Assembly: GCA_905236895.1 (NCBI GenBank)
Contig: CAJOQI010000077.1
Location: forward strand, 1 to 18,157
Length of the DNA stretch: 18,157 bases
DNA from: an uncultured Peptostreptococcaceae bacterium
GTDB lineage: Bacteria; Bacillota; Clostridia; Peptostreptococcales; Anaerovoracaceae
Direction of reading: 5' to 3'
Shown here: positions 1-7,990 of the stretch, in pieces
Position numbering within the stretch: the stretch's first letter is position 1
Layout: each line of letters begins with the position of its first letter
Translations under genes and position numbers: made by a program
Notes under the pieces: generated by a model
Databases searched by the model: none
What the model was told of the DNA's origin: nothing
The model's input: the letters and a program-made list of their open reading frames with translations, nothing else

Positions 1-356
1 CCAGCCGCAGAGGCAACTCCCGCACCAATGGCTGGGCCGGTTGGTGAGGCGGCGGACGCATCTTCGCTATATGGAGACTTCTCCGCAGAGGAATACCCTC
101 CCGTAAAGGAAGAACTACCCTCAACAGTCGCCGAAACATGCTCGGTGGCAGCCGTCGCGATAGGTGTGGCTTCCGCCTCAAGAAGCTCCTCAACAGCAGG
201 GACCTCGTGGATTTCCGGAACAACAGCCTCCGCTGACTCAACCGTATCCTCCGCTGACTCAACAGCAGCCTTCGCGGCCTCGACCGCAGACTCTTTCTCC
301 TTCGCTGCGGCCTGCATATATTCCATTAAATTAAGTTCTCTTTTTTCGTCTGACAT
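1..356 (-). CDS. N-terminal part of an Ala/Glu/Ser-rich protein, function unknown (3' end outside window)
   Basis: The minus strand is open from an ATG at 354-356 to the window edge, giving 118 visible residues that begin MSDEKRELNLMEYMQAAA. An AAGGAAGG ribosome site lies 7-8 bases upstream (about 366-373), which supports this start. The visible part is strongly acidic and low-complexity (Ala, Glu, Val, Ser), with a first charged segment that could be helical and then a Ser/Pro/Gly-rich stretch. It has no signal peptide and no membrane segment, so it looks like a flexible cytoplasmic leader, perhaps ahead of a membrane or zinc-ribbon domain beyond the edge. I do not recognise the family. The plus-strand open frame across the same bases is a mirror of this biased composition and has no ribosome site. 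Confidence 0.7.
   Translation of the reverse strand, partial: MSDEKRELNLMEYMQAAAKEKESAVEAAKAAVESAEDTVESAEAVVPEIHEVPAVEELLEAEATPIATAATEHVSATVEGSSSFTGGYSSAEKSPYSEDASAASPTGPAIGAGVASAA
227..263. repeat. Two direct copies of a 16-base repeat inside the acidic coding region
   Basis: CCTCCGCTGACTCAAC occurs at 227-242 and again at 248-263, a 21-base (7-codon) period. On the minus strand each copy encodes VESAE, so it is an in-frame tandem peptide repeat within the low-complexity N-terminus, probably produced by local duplication. Confidence 0.8.
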
Positions 357-514
357 TTAAGTGTTCCTTCCTTGCAAAAAGCATTTATCACACAACAATA
401 ATATACCCTTAAATGTGTTGTTTTTGTTAAAGAAATAGGTTTTTTTCATTAACATAAGTAAGAATAGCAAAAACAGGTGCAGATGTCGTGGCATTTTAGG
501 ATAATAAATGGTAT

Positions 515-520
515 TATAAT
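515..520 (+). promoter_or_regulatory. Candidate sigma-A -10 box for the HAD/ddl/DUF1934 cluster
   Basis: A perfect TATAAT lies 28 bases ahead of the HAD start codon in an AT-rich gap between divergent genes. No good -35 hexamer is found 16-18 bases upstream (the sequence there reads CATTTT), so the promoter is a partial match only. Confidence 0.4.
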
Positions 521-548
521 CGTTGGTAAAGAAAGAAGAAGGAATACG

Positions 549-1283
549 ATGGGAAAGAATATTGCTGCGTTTTTTGACATAGACGGAACCATATACAGAG
601 AGGGCCTCATAACGGAGGTTTTCAAAAAAATGGTGACCCACGAAATTATCGGAAGAGAGAAGTGGACCGACGAGGTGGAGGCCGCCTTCAAGGCCTGGGA
701 CCGCCGAGTAGGAGACTATGACACCTACCTCACCAGAATGGTGGAAATATATATGGAAGCCACCAAGGGCATTTCCAAAGAACATATTAATCTAATCGCA
801 AAAAAAGTAATCGAACAAAAAGGCGACAGAGTATATCAATTCACCAGAAACGAAATCGAGAGACATTTAAGAGAAGGGCATAAGGTTATCGCCATTTCCG
901 GGTCTCCGGATGCTTTGGTTGAGCTTATGGCGGAGAAATACGATTTCACCGATTGGAGGGGCACGGTATATAAGACCGACGAAAAAGGCTATTATACCGG
1001 AGAGATAATTCCCATGTGGGACAGCGATTCCAAGCAGGCGGCAATCCTTGGTTTCAAGGACCTCTACGACTTGGACTTGGAGGAGTGCTATAGCTATGGC
1101 GATACCAACGGTGACTTCACCATGCTTTCCATGGTTGGTCATCCCCACGCCATCAATCCCACCAGGGAGCTGCTGACCAATCTTAAAAACACGCCGGAAT
1201 TAAAAGAGAGAATTAAAGTAATCGTAGAGCGTAAGGATGTTATCTACAATTTGGATATAGACGCAATCCAGTGCATTCAATAG
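549..1283 (+). CDS. HAD-superfamily phosphatase, subfamily IB (SerB-like)
   Basis: A 244-residue soluble protein with the full HAD motif set: FFDIDGTIY near residue 8 (nucleophile Asp and acid/base Asp), motif II Ser in AISGSPDAL about residue 117, Lys in SDSKQAAIL, and GDTNGDFTML for the Mg-binding acidic residues. The large insert after motif I and the overall length match HAD-IB proteins (phosphoserine-phosphatase-like), which hydrolyse small phosphate monoesters. The substrate cannot be read from sequence and there are no serine-pathway neighbours. The ATG at 549 is chosen because AGAAGGAA lies just upstream and because the motif I strand starts immediately; the frame is open back to 477 but without a ribosome site. 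ddl follows 58 bases later and is probably co-transcribed. Confidence 0.88.
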   Translation: MGKNIAAFFDIDGTIYREGLITEVFKKMVTHEIIGREKWTDEVEAAFKAWDRRVGDYDTYLTRMVEIYMEATKGISKEHINLIAKKVIEQKGDRVYQFTRNEIERHLREGHKVIAISGSPDALVELMAEKYDFTDWRGTVYKTDEKGYYTGEIIPMWDSDSKQAAILGFKDLYDLDLEECYSYGDTNGDFTMLSMVGHPHAINPTRELLTNLKNTPELKERIKVIVERKDVIYNLDIDAIQCIQ

Positions 1284-1341
1284 CGCGCCAAACAGCATGC
1301 CGGAAAAGGCATTAAAGAAAAAGCATCAAACAGGAAGAGAA

Positions 1342-2442
1342 ATGGAAAACAAAAAGAGAGTCGGAATAGTCTTCGGAGGAAAGTCCGCTGAACATGAGAT
1401 TTCCCTGCTTTCGGGAGCAAATGTTTTAAGGGCTTTGGACAGAAATAAGTTTATTCCCGTGCCATTGGGAATAGATAAAGAAGGTTCTTGGTTTATAGCC
1501 AAGGGCTTTGAGGTAGAAAAAGACGTGGCCCCCGACACTTTGATTGAGTCCACCGCCCAGGACATGGAAAGAGGGGAATGGAAGGGAGTATTCACTCCCT
1601 TTGAAATAGACAAGCTGGCGGAGAAGGTGGATGTGGTTTTCCCAGCCCTCCACGGAGCAAACGGAGAGGACGGAGCCTTCCAGGGTCTCATGGAAATGCT
1701 GGGAATTCCCTATGGTGGATGCGGCGTTCTTGCCTCCGCTCTTTGCATGGACAAAGCCATGGCAAAGGAAGTGTTCAGAGTGAAGGGAATACCAACCTGC
1801 AGATACTTCCTGGTTCACGCCGCCGACCTTGATGCCAAAGAAAATGAGATTATAGAAAAATCCGAAGAAGAATTCTCCTATCCTGTTTTCGTAAAACCGG
1901 CAAACGGCGGTTCCAGCCTTGGCATCACCAAAGCCTTAAACAGAGATGAACTAAAAGATGCTTTGAAGCTGGCGGCGGAATACGATAGACGAATCCTCAT
2001 AGAAGAGGCTATCGACGCCAGAGAAATAGAAACCGCCGTAATCGGCAACAAAGAAATCAAGGTTTCCACCTGCGGAGAAATCGCCGCGGCGGACGACCAC
2101 AGATATTACGACTACGACGCAAAATACTCGGATAATTCGGGAACCCTTCTTGTTATTCCCGCGGACATCCCGGATAATATAATGGAAGAAATCCGAGAGT
2201 TGGCAAAGCGAGCCTATAGAGAAACGGTCTGCGAAGGCTTTGCTCGGGTGGATACATTCTGGGACAGAAAGACGGGCCGCATATTGATAAACGAGATTAA
2301 TACAATTCCCGGCCTTACCAAATACAGCCTTTTCCAGAGACTATGGGAAGACGAAGGCATAAGTTTTACCGATTTAATTACGGAGATATTGGAGCTTGGT
2401 TATGAAAGATATAACGATCAAAATAGTCGGAAGAAGATATAA
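1342..2442 (+). CDS. ddl: D-alanine--D-alanine ligase
   Basis: An ATP-grasp enzyme of 366 residues that joins two D-alanines for the peptidoglycan stem peptide, acting in the cytoplasm. Visible signatures are the N-terminal GIVFGGKSAEHEISLLSG (with the D-Ala-binding Glu), ALHGANGEDG, GIPYGGCGVLASALCMDK, FVKPANGGSSLG for ATP, and the C-terminal RVDTFWD and INEINTIPGLTKYS with the Mg-binding Glu/Asn. The omega-loop reads YDYDAKYS; the Lys-Tyr pair is typical of D-Ala-D-Ala ligases, whereas Van-type D-lactate ligases have a different loop, so I infer an ordinary vancomycin-susceptible type. The ATG at 1342 is preceded at 6 bases by AGGAAGAG and gives the normal family length; an in-frame upstream ATG at 1297 has no good site. 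Its 3' end overlaps the next gene by 41 bases. Confidence 0.96.
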   Translation: MENKKRVGIVFGGKSAEHEISLLSGANVLRALDRNKFIPVPLGIDKEGSWFIAKGFEVEKDVAPDTLIESTAQDMERGEWKGVFTPFEIDKLAEKVDVVFPALHGANGEDGAFQGLMEMLGIPYGGCGVLASALCMDKAMAKEVFRVKGIPTCRYFLVHAADLDAKENEIIEKSEEEFSYPVFVKPANGGSSLGITKALNRDELKDALKLAAEYDRRILIEEAIDAREIETAVIGNKEIKVSTCGEIAAADDHRYYDYDAKYSDNSGTLLVIPADIPDNIMEEIRELAKRAYRETVCEGFARVDTFWDRKTGRILINEINTIPGLTKYSLFQRLWEDEGISFTDLITEILELGYERYNDQNSRKKI

Positions 2443-2833
2443 CGGCGACGAGATGGAAGACGAGCTGGAATTTGTCAGCGACGGAACCATGTACGACCGT
2501 AACGGCGCCAAATATGTGATTTACGACGAAAGTGAATTCTCCGGCTTCCCCGGCTGCAAGACCAGCCTGAAGCTGACGGAGAAAGCGCTTAAGATGAAAA
2601 GAATCGGCGGAGACACCGGCGGTTTCGGAACAGAGCTTATATTCGAAGAGGGGAAGAGGTTCTTCAGCAGCTATAATACCCCCTTCGGCAATCTTGATAT
2701 GGAGGTACTTACAACGGAGGTAAAGAACGAACTTTCCGAGGAGGGCTTTGGCAATATTCGCCTGGCCTATAACGTAAGCCTTAGCGGCTACGCCGAAGGA
2801 AGAAATACCATAGAGATTGAGATAATGCAGTAG
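2402..2833 (+). CDS. DUF1934 (YwiB-like) small beta-barrel protein
   Basis: A 143-residue protein whose pattern fits DUF1934/YwiB: an alternating beta-strand start (DITIKIVGRRYNG), then YVIYDESEFSG, a RIGG segment, FEEGKRFFSSYNTPFGNLDMEV and a C-terminal AYNVSLSGYAEGRNTIEIEI. The family forms a calycin-like barrel, is often found near cell-envelope or translation genes in Firmicutes, and its function is not established. The ATG at 2402 is taken because GGAG lies 7 bases upstream within ddl; a TTG six bases earlier in the same frame is possible. The start sits 41 bases inside the 3' end of ddl, so translation is probably coupled. No membrane segment or signal peptide is visible. Confidence 0.85.
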   Translation: MKDITIKIVGRRYNGDEMEDELEFVSDGTMYDRNGAKYVIYDESEFSGFPGCKTSLKLTEKALKMKRIGGDTGGFGTELIFEEGKRFFSSYNTPFGNLDMEVLTTEVKNELSEEGFGNIRLAYNVSLSGYAEGRNTIEIEIMQ

Positions 2834-2904
2834 TTCGAATGTAAGATTGTAGAATTAACCGCAGCCAAAAGCCGCGGCAAGATATATAAGAGGTGGTGGA
2901 AAAA

Positions 2905-2928
2905 ATGAATCGGAGGAAGCATGTATAA
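2905..2928 (+). CDS. Possible 7-codon leader ORF overlapping the DUF1846 start
   Basis: AGGTGG at 2891-2896, then 8 bases, then ATG opens a tiny frame (MNRRKHV, stop TAA at 2926-2928) that runs over the ribosome site and start codon of the DUF1846 gene in another frame. It contains the rare-type codons CGG AGG. It may simply be a chance ATG, or a leader whose translation affects re-initiation at 2921. Confidence 0.25.
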   Translation: MNRRKHV

Positions 2929-4435
2929 AAAAGGATTTGATGCAGAGAAATATATCGAAGAACAATCACGCTATATTCTGGAGAGGATAGCCCAGGGAAA
3001 TGCGGAAAGGCTCTATCTGGAATTCGGAGGCAAGCTGGTTCACGACAAACACGCCATGAGAGTTCTTCCCGGCTTTGACGAAAACGCCAAGATCAAACTT
3101 CTTCAAAAGATGAAGGATCAGGCGGAAATTATCATCTGCATCTACTCCGGAGACATAACCACCAACAAAACCAGACACGACTTCGGAATCACCTACGACC
3201 TGGAGGTAATGAGATTAATCGACACTTTCAGAAAATACGACCTCCCCATAAACAGCGTGGTAGTAACCCGCTATCAGGATTCACCGGCGGTAAATATGTT
3301 CATCAATAAACTGGAACGCCGGGGAATCAAAACCTACAAACATTTTTTCACCAAAGGATATCCCACGGATGTGGACACAATAGTTAGTGAAGAGGGCTAT
3401 GGAGCCAACCCCTTTGTTGAGGTAAGAAAGCCTCTCGTTGTGGTTACGGGCCCGGGAGGAGGAAGCGGAAAACTGGCCACCTGTCTTTCCCAGCTTTACC
3501 ACGAATACGTTCAGGGAAGAAAGGCCCGCTACGCCAAGTTTGAAACCTTCCCCGTTTGGAATCTGGGTCTCAAGCACCCGGTGAATATGGCCTACGAGGC
3601 GGCCACCGTGGATTTGGCGGACGTTAATATGATCGACTCCTTCCACCTGGATGCCTACGGTGAAACGGCGGTAAACTATAACAGAGATATTGAAGTATTC
3701 CCCGTAATCAAGAGAATCATAGAAAAGATCACGGGAGAAGAGTCGGAATATAAATCCCCCACGGATATGGGAGTAAACAGAATCGCCTTCTGCATTACGG
3801 ATGAGGAGGCCTGCAAAGAAGCCTCACTCCAGGAGATAATCAGAAGATATTTAATTGCGGAATGCGATTATAAGAAGGGCAGAATCAGCAGCGACCAAAT
3901 GGAAAGAGCCCAGCTCATAATGAAGGAAGTGGGCTGCGATGTGGAAGACAGAGCGGTGGTTGAGGTTGCCCGTGAATATGCGGAAGGCAAGAAGGAAGAG
4001 GACGAGAAATATCTTAACTGCGTGGGAATGGCCCTTGAGCTTTCCGACGGAACCATGATTACAGGAAGAAGCTCCAGAAGGATGGTAGCTGCCGCCGCAT
4101 GCATTCTTAATGCCATCAAAAAAATGGCAGGCCTTGGAGACGAGATGCTGATTATCACTCCCCAGGTTTTGGAGACAACCCAGAAACTAAAAGTGGATAC
4201 TCTCCAATACGATCGCACCAGTCTTAACTGCGAAGAGGTGCTTATGGCTCTCGCAATTTCCAGCACCGTTAATCCCTCGGCGGCCATGGCATTAAACAAA
4301 CTGCCTTTGCTGAAGGGATGCAGGGCTCACTGCACGGCAATTCTTTCCGATCGTGACGAGCAGACTCTGGCGGCTCTTGGAATAGACGCCACCTGCGATC
4401 CGGAATATGTAACAACCAATTTATACAGCAATTAG
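2921..4435 (+). CDS. DUF1846 family protein (conserved Firmicutes/Actinobacteria cytosolic protein)
   Basis: A full-length 504-residue member of DUF1846. Recognisable segments are [19 protein letters not shown] at the start, [22 protein letters not shown], the glycine-rich nucleotide-loop-like [13 protein letters not shown] near residue 178, [17 protein letters not shown], and [16 protein letters not shown]. The family is widespread in anaerobic Firmicutes and known mainly from structural genomics; its biochemical role is not settled. The glycine-rich loop suggests nucleotide or phosphate binding, but that is inference. The ATG at 2921 is supported by CGGAGG with a 4-base gap. It lies 87 bases after the DUF1934 gene without a recognisable promoter between them, so it may be the last gene of the ddl cluster; a hairpin follows its stop. 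Confidence 0.93.
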   Translation: MYKKGFDAEKYIEEQSRYILERIAQGNAERLYLEFGGKLVHDKHAMRVLPGFDENAKIKLLQKMKDQAEIIICIYSGDITTNKTRHDFGITYDLEVMRLIDTFRKYDLPINSVVVTRYQDSPAVNMFINKLERRGIKTYKHFFTKGYPTDVDTIVSEEGYGANPFVEVRKPLVVVTGPGGGSGKLATCLSQLYHEYVQGRKARYAKFETFPVWNLGLKHPVNMAYEAATVDLADVNMIDSFHLDAYGETAVNYNRDIEVFPVIKRIIEKITGEESEYKSPTDMGVNRIAFCITDEEACKEASLQEIIRRYLIAECDYKKGRISSDQMERAQLIMKEVGCDVEDRAVVEVAREYAEGKKEEDEKYLNCVGMALELSDGTMITGRSSRRMVAAAACILNAIKKMAGLGDEMLIITPQVLETTQKLKVDTLQYDRTSLNCEEVLMALAISSTVNPSAAMALNKLPLLKGCRAHCTAILSDRDEQTLAALGIDATCDPEYVTTNLYSN

Positions 4436-4443
4436 TTTACAAA

Positions 4444-4491
4444 CTGGAACGGTTCCAATTTGCAATTAGCTGCAAGGCGGAACCGTTTTGG
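4444..4491 (+). terminator. Hairpin after DUF1846, weak intrinsic terminator or attenuator before tldD
   Basis: AACGGTTCC at 4448-4456 pairs perfectly with GGAACCGTT at 4479-4487. Four further wobble or Watson-Crick pairs extend it outward to 4444/4491, and an inner TTGCA/TGCAA stem closes a 6-base loop. The T run is only four bases followed by GG, so termination is probably partial. The SD of tldD (AAGGAGG, 4497-4503) starts just beyond the stem, so the hairpin could also tune tldD expression. Confidence 0.6.
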
Positions 4492-4507
4492 ATAAAAAGG
4501 AGGAACT

Positions 4508-5893
4508 ATGTTAAGAGATATCATAACTGCGCAAAAGTCGCTCTTTATACCCGGGGCACATACGGAGCTTCGAGCCCAAAAGAACAGAACCAGAAGGGTC
4601 ACCTCCGTAAAGGGAAACCTTATGGCAAATTCCAGGGTAGAGGAATCCGGCGTAAGCGCAAGAGTTAGAAAGAAAGGGGTTTATGGTTTTTCGTCCATGG
4701 CTGAACTTTCGGAGGATGCGGCCAAGGCCGTTCTGGAGGCCGCTTCCCAAAATGCTGTCTTCATGGATAAGCACGCGGGACGTGAAGATGGAGACCTTAC
4801 AATAATCCAAGGAAACAAAGTTGAGGAGTTGAGGGACCTTCCGGAAACGGACCAGAAGGTATATATAGATTTTGTCAAAAATATCGACGACTATATCACC
4901 AAGAAATATCCAAACCTCACCAGCAGAACAATCGTTGCCATGGAAGAAACTTTCGAAAAGGATTTGGTAACTTCCGACGGCATTGATTCCCATATCATTC
5001 TGCCCAGATCCTATGTCTATGTAATAATGAATGCTGAGACAAACGATGGAATGCCCATAGAGCTTTATAAGGCCATAGGAGGAGAGGGAATCTTCACCGA
5101 TAATTTCTCCGCCCTCGATGAAGCTTATAGAACAGCCGACGAGGTTTACGAAAGCATCATGAAAAAGAGAGAGGGCGTATACGCTGACGCAGGAGAAAAG
5201 ACAGTTATTCTTGGTGGCATGATGACGGGAATGCTGGCTCACGAAGCGGTGGGTCATACGGTAGAAGCGGATATTGTTAGAGGCGGATCCGTGGCTGGCC
5301 CCAATCTAAACAAAAGAGTGGGTTCCGAGCTGGTTAATCTTACGGACTTTGCTCACACCGCCTTCGGAGAGAGAGTTCCTCTTCCCATCTTTGCCGACGA
5401 CGAAGGCACTCCCGCAGAGGACTGCCCCCTAATCAAAGATGGCATCCTGATCGGATATATGAATAACCGAGAGACCGCAGAGATATTCGGTATGGAACCA
5501 AAGGGAAATGCAAGGGGATTCACCTTCTCCGACGAACCCCTTATCCGCATGAGAAATACCGTTGTTCATCCGGGCAAGGACAAGCTGGAGGATATGATCG
5601 CATCTATCGATGACGGTTATTATCTATTGAGCTCAGGAAACGGCCAGGCGGATACAACGGGAGAATTCATGTTTGGCGTTACCCAGGGATACGAAATCAA
5701 AAATGGAAAGCTGGGCAAAGCTCTTCTGGATACAACTGTGTCCGGCGTTGCCTTTGATATGCTTAAGACCGTTGATATGGTCAGCGACAGCTTAACCTGG
5801 TCAAGCTCCGGCTACTGCGGAAAGAAGCAGTATATGCCAACGGCCCAGGGTGGTCCGGAACTGAGATGCCGCCTTACAATCGGTGGTCGCTAA
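4508..5893 (+). CDS. tldD: TldD-type zinc metalloprotease subunit
   Basis: A 461-residue member of the TldD/PmbA (U62) family. The catalytic helix reads AHEAVGHTVEAD at about residues 244-255, giving the characteristic HExxxH zinc motif, and the C-terminal GYCGKKQYMPTAQGGP supplies the conserved Cys that acts as third metal ligand in TldD proteins. TldD forms a heterodimer with TldE/PmbA. The E. coli pair removes the leader from microcin B17 and degrades CcdA, and the general role is cleavage of unfolded peptides threaded into the chamber. The TldE partner starts 10 bases downstream, as expected. ATG 4508 has AAGGAGG upstream. No RiPP precursor or modification gene lies beside it, so a housekeeping peptidase role is as likely as peptide maturation. 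Confidence 0.93.
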   Translation: MLRDIITAQKSLFIPGAHTELRAQKNRTRRVTSVKGNLMANSRVEESGVSARVRKKGVYGFSSMAELSEDAAKAVLEAASQNAVFMDKHAGREDGDLTIIQGNKVEELRDLPETDQKVYIDFVKNIDDYITKKYPNLTSRTIVAMEETFEKDLVTSDGIDSHIILPRSYVYVIMNAETNDGMPIELYKAIGGEGIFTDNFSALDEAYRTADEVYESIMKKREGVYADAGEKTVILGGMMTGMLAHEAVGHTVEADIVRGGSVAGPNLNKRVGSELVNLTDFAHTAFGERVPLPIFADDEGTPAEDCPLIKDGILIGYMNNRETAEIFGMEPKGNARGFTFSDEPLIRMRNTVVHPGKDKLEDMIASIDDGYYLLSSGNGQADTTGEFMFGVTQGYEIKNGKLGKALLDTTVSGVAFDMLKTVDMVSDSLTWSSSGYCGKKQYMPTAQGGPELRCRLTIGGR

Positions 5894-5903
5894 GGAGGTC
5901 AAT

Positions 5904-7199
5904 ATGGAAACATTAAAGAATATAGCAAACCTAATACTTGAGGATGCCAAGGCTCAAGGAGCAGACTTTGCGGCCTGCAGCGTAAGCGAGAGGGAAGTTC
6001 AGGAATTTAACATAGCCGCAGACGAGTTTTCTCTCATGAGAACCCTCTTCGACAAGGATATTAGCCTTAGCGTTTACAAGGACAACAAAAAAGGAAGCGT
6101 TGCCATGACGGGCTTTGATGAAGAAAAGATTCACGGCCTTGTAATGGACGCCTGCGCCGCGGCGGAAAGCAGCGAGCCCGATGAGGCTTGGGAAATCGAT
6201 AGTAGCGGCCGCAAGGAGACCTTCAAGAAAGGTGTTTTGGAGGGAGACCTGGATAAGCTTTTCGAGAGAACAAAGGAACTTCTTACCGACATCAAAAGGG
6301 ACTACCCCAAGATTCTTATAGAAGAAGGAATCTCTACCTATGCAAAGGGAAAGTCTGTCTACGCCAATTCATATGGAACCACCTATGAGGTAGAGAAGGG
6401 AAGCTATGAATGTGAAATCATGTTCTCGGGACATGATGGAGAGGATAGTTCAAGCTTTAATTACAGCGCTGTTGAAACGGAAGACCTGAACACGCCCTTC
6501 ATTGAGATGGCAATGATGAGAAACGATTTATCCGACGGAGAAAAGCAAATTCACACCCAGTCCGTGGATGAGAAATTCGTAGGCACAGCCCTCTTTACTC
6601 CGGGATGCCTTGGCCTGATTTTTGAAACCCTGGAAAACTTCACCTCGGATCGTGCTTTGATAGACGGCACCAGCCCTTGGGCGGACAAGCTGGGAGAAAA
6701 AGTCTGCGACGAAAGAATTACAATCAGTCTTGCCCCTCATGACGAGAGAATCGTATGCGGTGCCAGCTTTACGGGAGAAGGATATCTTACGGAGGACTTT
6801 GATATCATCAAAGAGGGAGTGCTAAACAGCTTCTGCTTAAGCCAGTACGGAGCCAATAAGCTGGGACAAAAGCGCAGCGGAAACAGCACATATAATGTGG
6901 TGGTAAAACCGGGAGAAAAATCCTTGGAGGAAATCATCTCCGGAATAGAAAAGGGCATCCTATTCGGCAGATTCTCCGGAGGAGAGCCTGCTCCCAGCGG
7001 AGAGTTCTCCGGAGTGGCAAAGAATTCCTTCCTTATCGAAAACGGCAAGATAACCAAGGCTCTTTCCGAAACCATGGTCAGCGGAAACCTGACAGATATG
7101 CTCTTTAAGCTGGTTGATATCAGCAAAGAAGTAAGACTGGACGGAGGCAGCGTAAGACCATATATGGCCTTTGAGGGATTAACCATCTCGGGAAAATAG
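5904..7199 (+). CDS. pmbA: TldE/PmbA metalloprotease partner subunit
   Basis: A 431-residue protein homologous in architecture to TldD but lacking the HExxxH helix, as is normal for TldE/PmbA. Family marks include FDKDISLSVYKDNKKGS near the N-terminus, LFTPGCLGLIFETLENF, and the C-terminal PSGEFSGVAKNSFLIENGKI followed by ETMVSGNLTDML. It would form the non-catalytic half of the TldD-TldE protease and help shape its peptide chamber. The start at 5904 is set by a near-perfect AAGGAGGT at 5892-5899; the frame extends upstream into tldD without one. It sits 10 bases after tldD and is followed by the shared terminator at 7255-7285, so tldD and tldE form a two-gene unit. Confidence 0.92.
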   Translation: METLKNIANLILEDAKAQGADFAACSVSEREVQEFNIAADEFSLMRTLFDKDISLSVYKDNKKGSVAMTGFDEEKIHGLVMDACAAAESSEPDEAWEIDSSGRKETFKKGVLEGDLDKLFERTKELLTDIKRDYPKILIEEGISTYAKGKSVYANSYGTTYEVEKGSYECEIMFSGHDGEDSSSFNYSAVETEDLNTPFIEMAMMRNDLSDGEKQIHTQSVDEKFVGTALFTPGCLGLIFETLENFTSDRALIDGTSPWADKLGEKVCDERITISLAPHDERIVCGASFTGEGYLTEDFDIIKEGVLNSFCLSQYGANKLGQKRSGNSTYNVVVKPGEKSLEEIISGIEKGILFGRFSGGEPAPSGEFSGVAKNSFLIENGKITKALSETMVSGNLTDMLFKLVDISKEVRLDGGSVRPYMAFEGLTISGK

Positions 7200-7251
7200 G
7201 GATAATATTAGGTCGCGGCATACTATCCAAAAATGGATATATACTGACAAT

Positions 7252-7285
7252 AAAAAACGCTGTAGATCAACCGTCTACAGCGTTT
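7252..7285. terminator. Bidirectional intrinsic terminator between tldE and the phosphoribosyltransferase gene
   Basis: AAACGCTGTAGA (7255-7266) pairs perfectly over 12 bases with TCTACAGCGTTT (7274-7285) around a 7-base loop. Read on the minus strand the stem is followed by TTTTTT, a strong terminator for the converging gene at 7307-7864. On the plus strand the T run is shorter (TTTAACTTT), but it probably also ends the tldD-tldE transcript. Confidence 0.88.
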
Positions 7286-7306
7286 AACTTTAGAAATAAA
7301 GATCCT

Positions 7307-7864
7307 TTACATCGGATTTCCTTCTGCGTCGAAGATAGGCAGCTTCTCCAAATAGGTGATATTGTCTCTTTCCGTGGCGTCGCCTTCGGCCAAAACATAC
7401 ATACGTGCAACGATGTTTCCGTCAACCTTGTAGATCAGTTTTTCCATGGAAGCCAGGGAGCCGCCGGTGCTGATAACATCATCCACCAGAAGAACTCTCT
7501 TGCCTCTGATCTGTGCCGCTTCGATTTCGCCGATACAGAGAGTCTGAATATGAGCGGTGGTAATGGAGTCAACGGTGGTCTTGATAACATTTCTCATATA
7601 GAGCTTTGCTTCTTTTCTGAGAACCACATAGCTCATGCCGGACTGGCGAGCCATTTCGTGGGCGAGTGGAATTCCCTTGGACTCGGCGGTAACGATAATA
7701 TCGAATTCGGGAGCTCTCTTCAGAAGTTCTTCCGCGCATTTAACCGTAATCTCGGGATCGCCGAACATAACGAAACCGGCAATCTGAAGATTCTCGTTCA
7801 ATGAACAAAGGGGAAGCTCTCTCTTAAGCCCGCATATTTCCATTTCATAAAAGCCTGCTGACAT
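7307..7864 (-). CDS. Purine-type phosphoribosyltransferase (adenine phosphoribosyltransferase-like)
   Basis: A 185-residue soluble type I phosphoribosyltransferase. The PRPP-binding signature VLLVDDVISTGGSLASME lies at about residues 124-141, and an upstream IIVTAESKGIPLAHEMARQ segment (residues 57-73) resembles adenine and xanthine PRTases. It is likely to condense PRPP with a free purine base for nucleotide salvage; the base cannot be fixed from sequence, and APT is my preferred reading because of the ESKG segment. The ATG at 7862-7864 has AGAGAGGT about 7 bases upstream. A good sigma-A promoter lies at 7933-7961, and the transcript would end at the 7252-7285 hairpin, making it monocistronic. 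The leader shows no purine-riboswitch core. Confidence 0.82.
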   Translation of the reverse strand: MSAGFYEMEICGLKRELPLCSLNENLQIAGFVMFGDPEITVKCAEELLKRAPEFDIIVTAESKGIPLAHEMARQSGMSYVVLRKEAKLYMRNVIKTTVDSITTAHIQTLCIGEIEAAQIRGKRVLLVDDVISTGGSLASMEKLIYKVDGNIVARMYVLAEGDATERDNITYLEKLPIFDAEGNPM

Positions 7865-7932
7865 TTTATCTACCTCTCTTTTTACAAATAGTGCTTAATG
7901 TCGCGAAAGGTCAATCCTTCGGCAACGGCATA

Positions 7933-7961
7933 ATTATACTACCTTGAATATATGGTCGCAA
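7933..7961 (-). promoter_or_regulatory. Sigma-A promoter of the phosphoribosyltransferase gene
   Basis: Read on the minus strand: TTGCGA (7956-7961), 17-base spacer, perfect TATAAT (7933-7938). Expected transcription start is near 7926, giving a leader of about 60 bases to the ATG. Confidence 0.72.
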
Positions 7962-7990
7962 GACTGGATACACACTATGCAAGAATCTTT

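Noticed and set aside
28..360. Plus-strand open frame of 110 codons rich in Ser and Ala at the left end
   Set aside because: It is the complement of a biased minus-strand gene that has a proper SD and ATG at 356; the plus frame has no ribosome site.
4511..5257. 248-codon minus-strand frame opposite tldD
   Set aside because: It is a shadow of tldD, with no start signals and no family resemblance.
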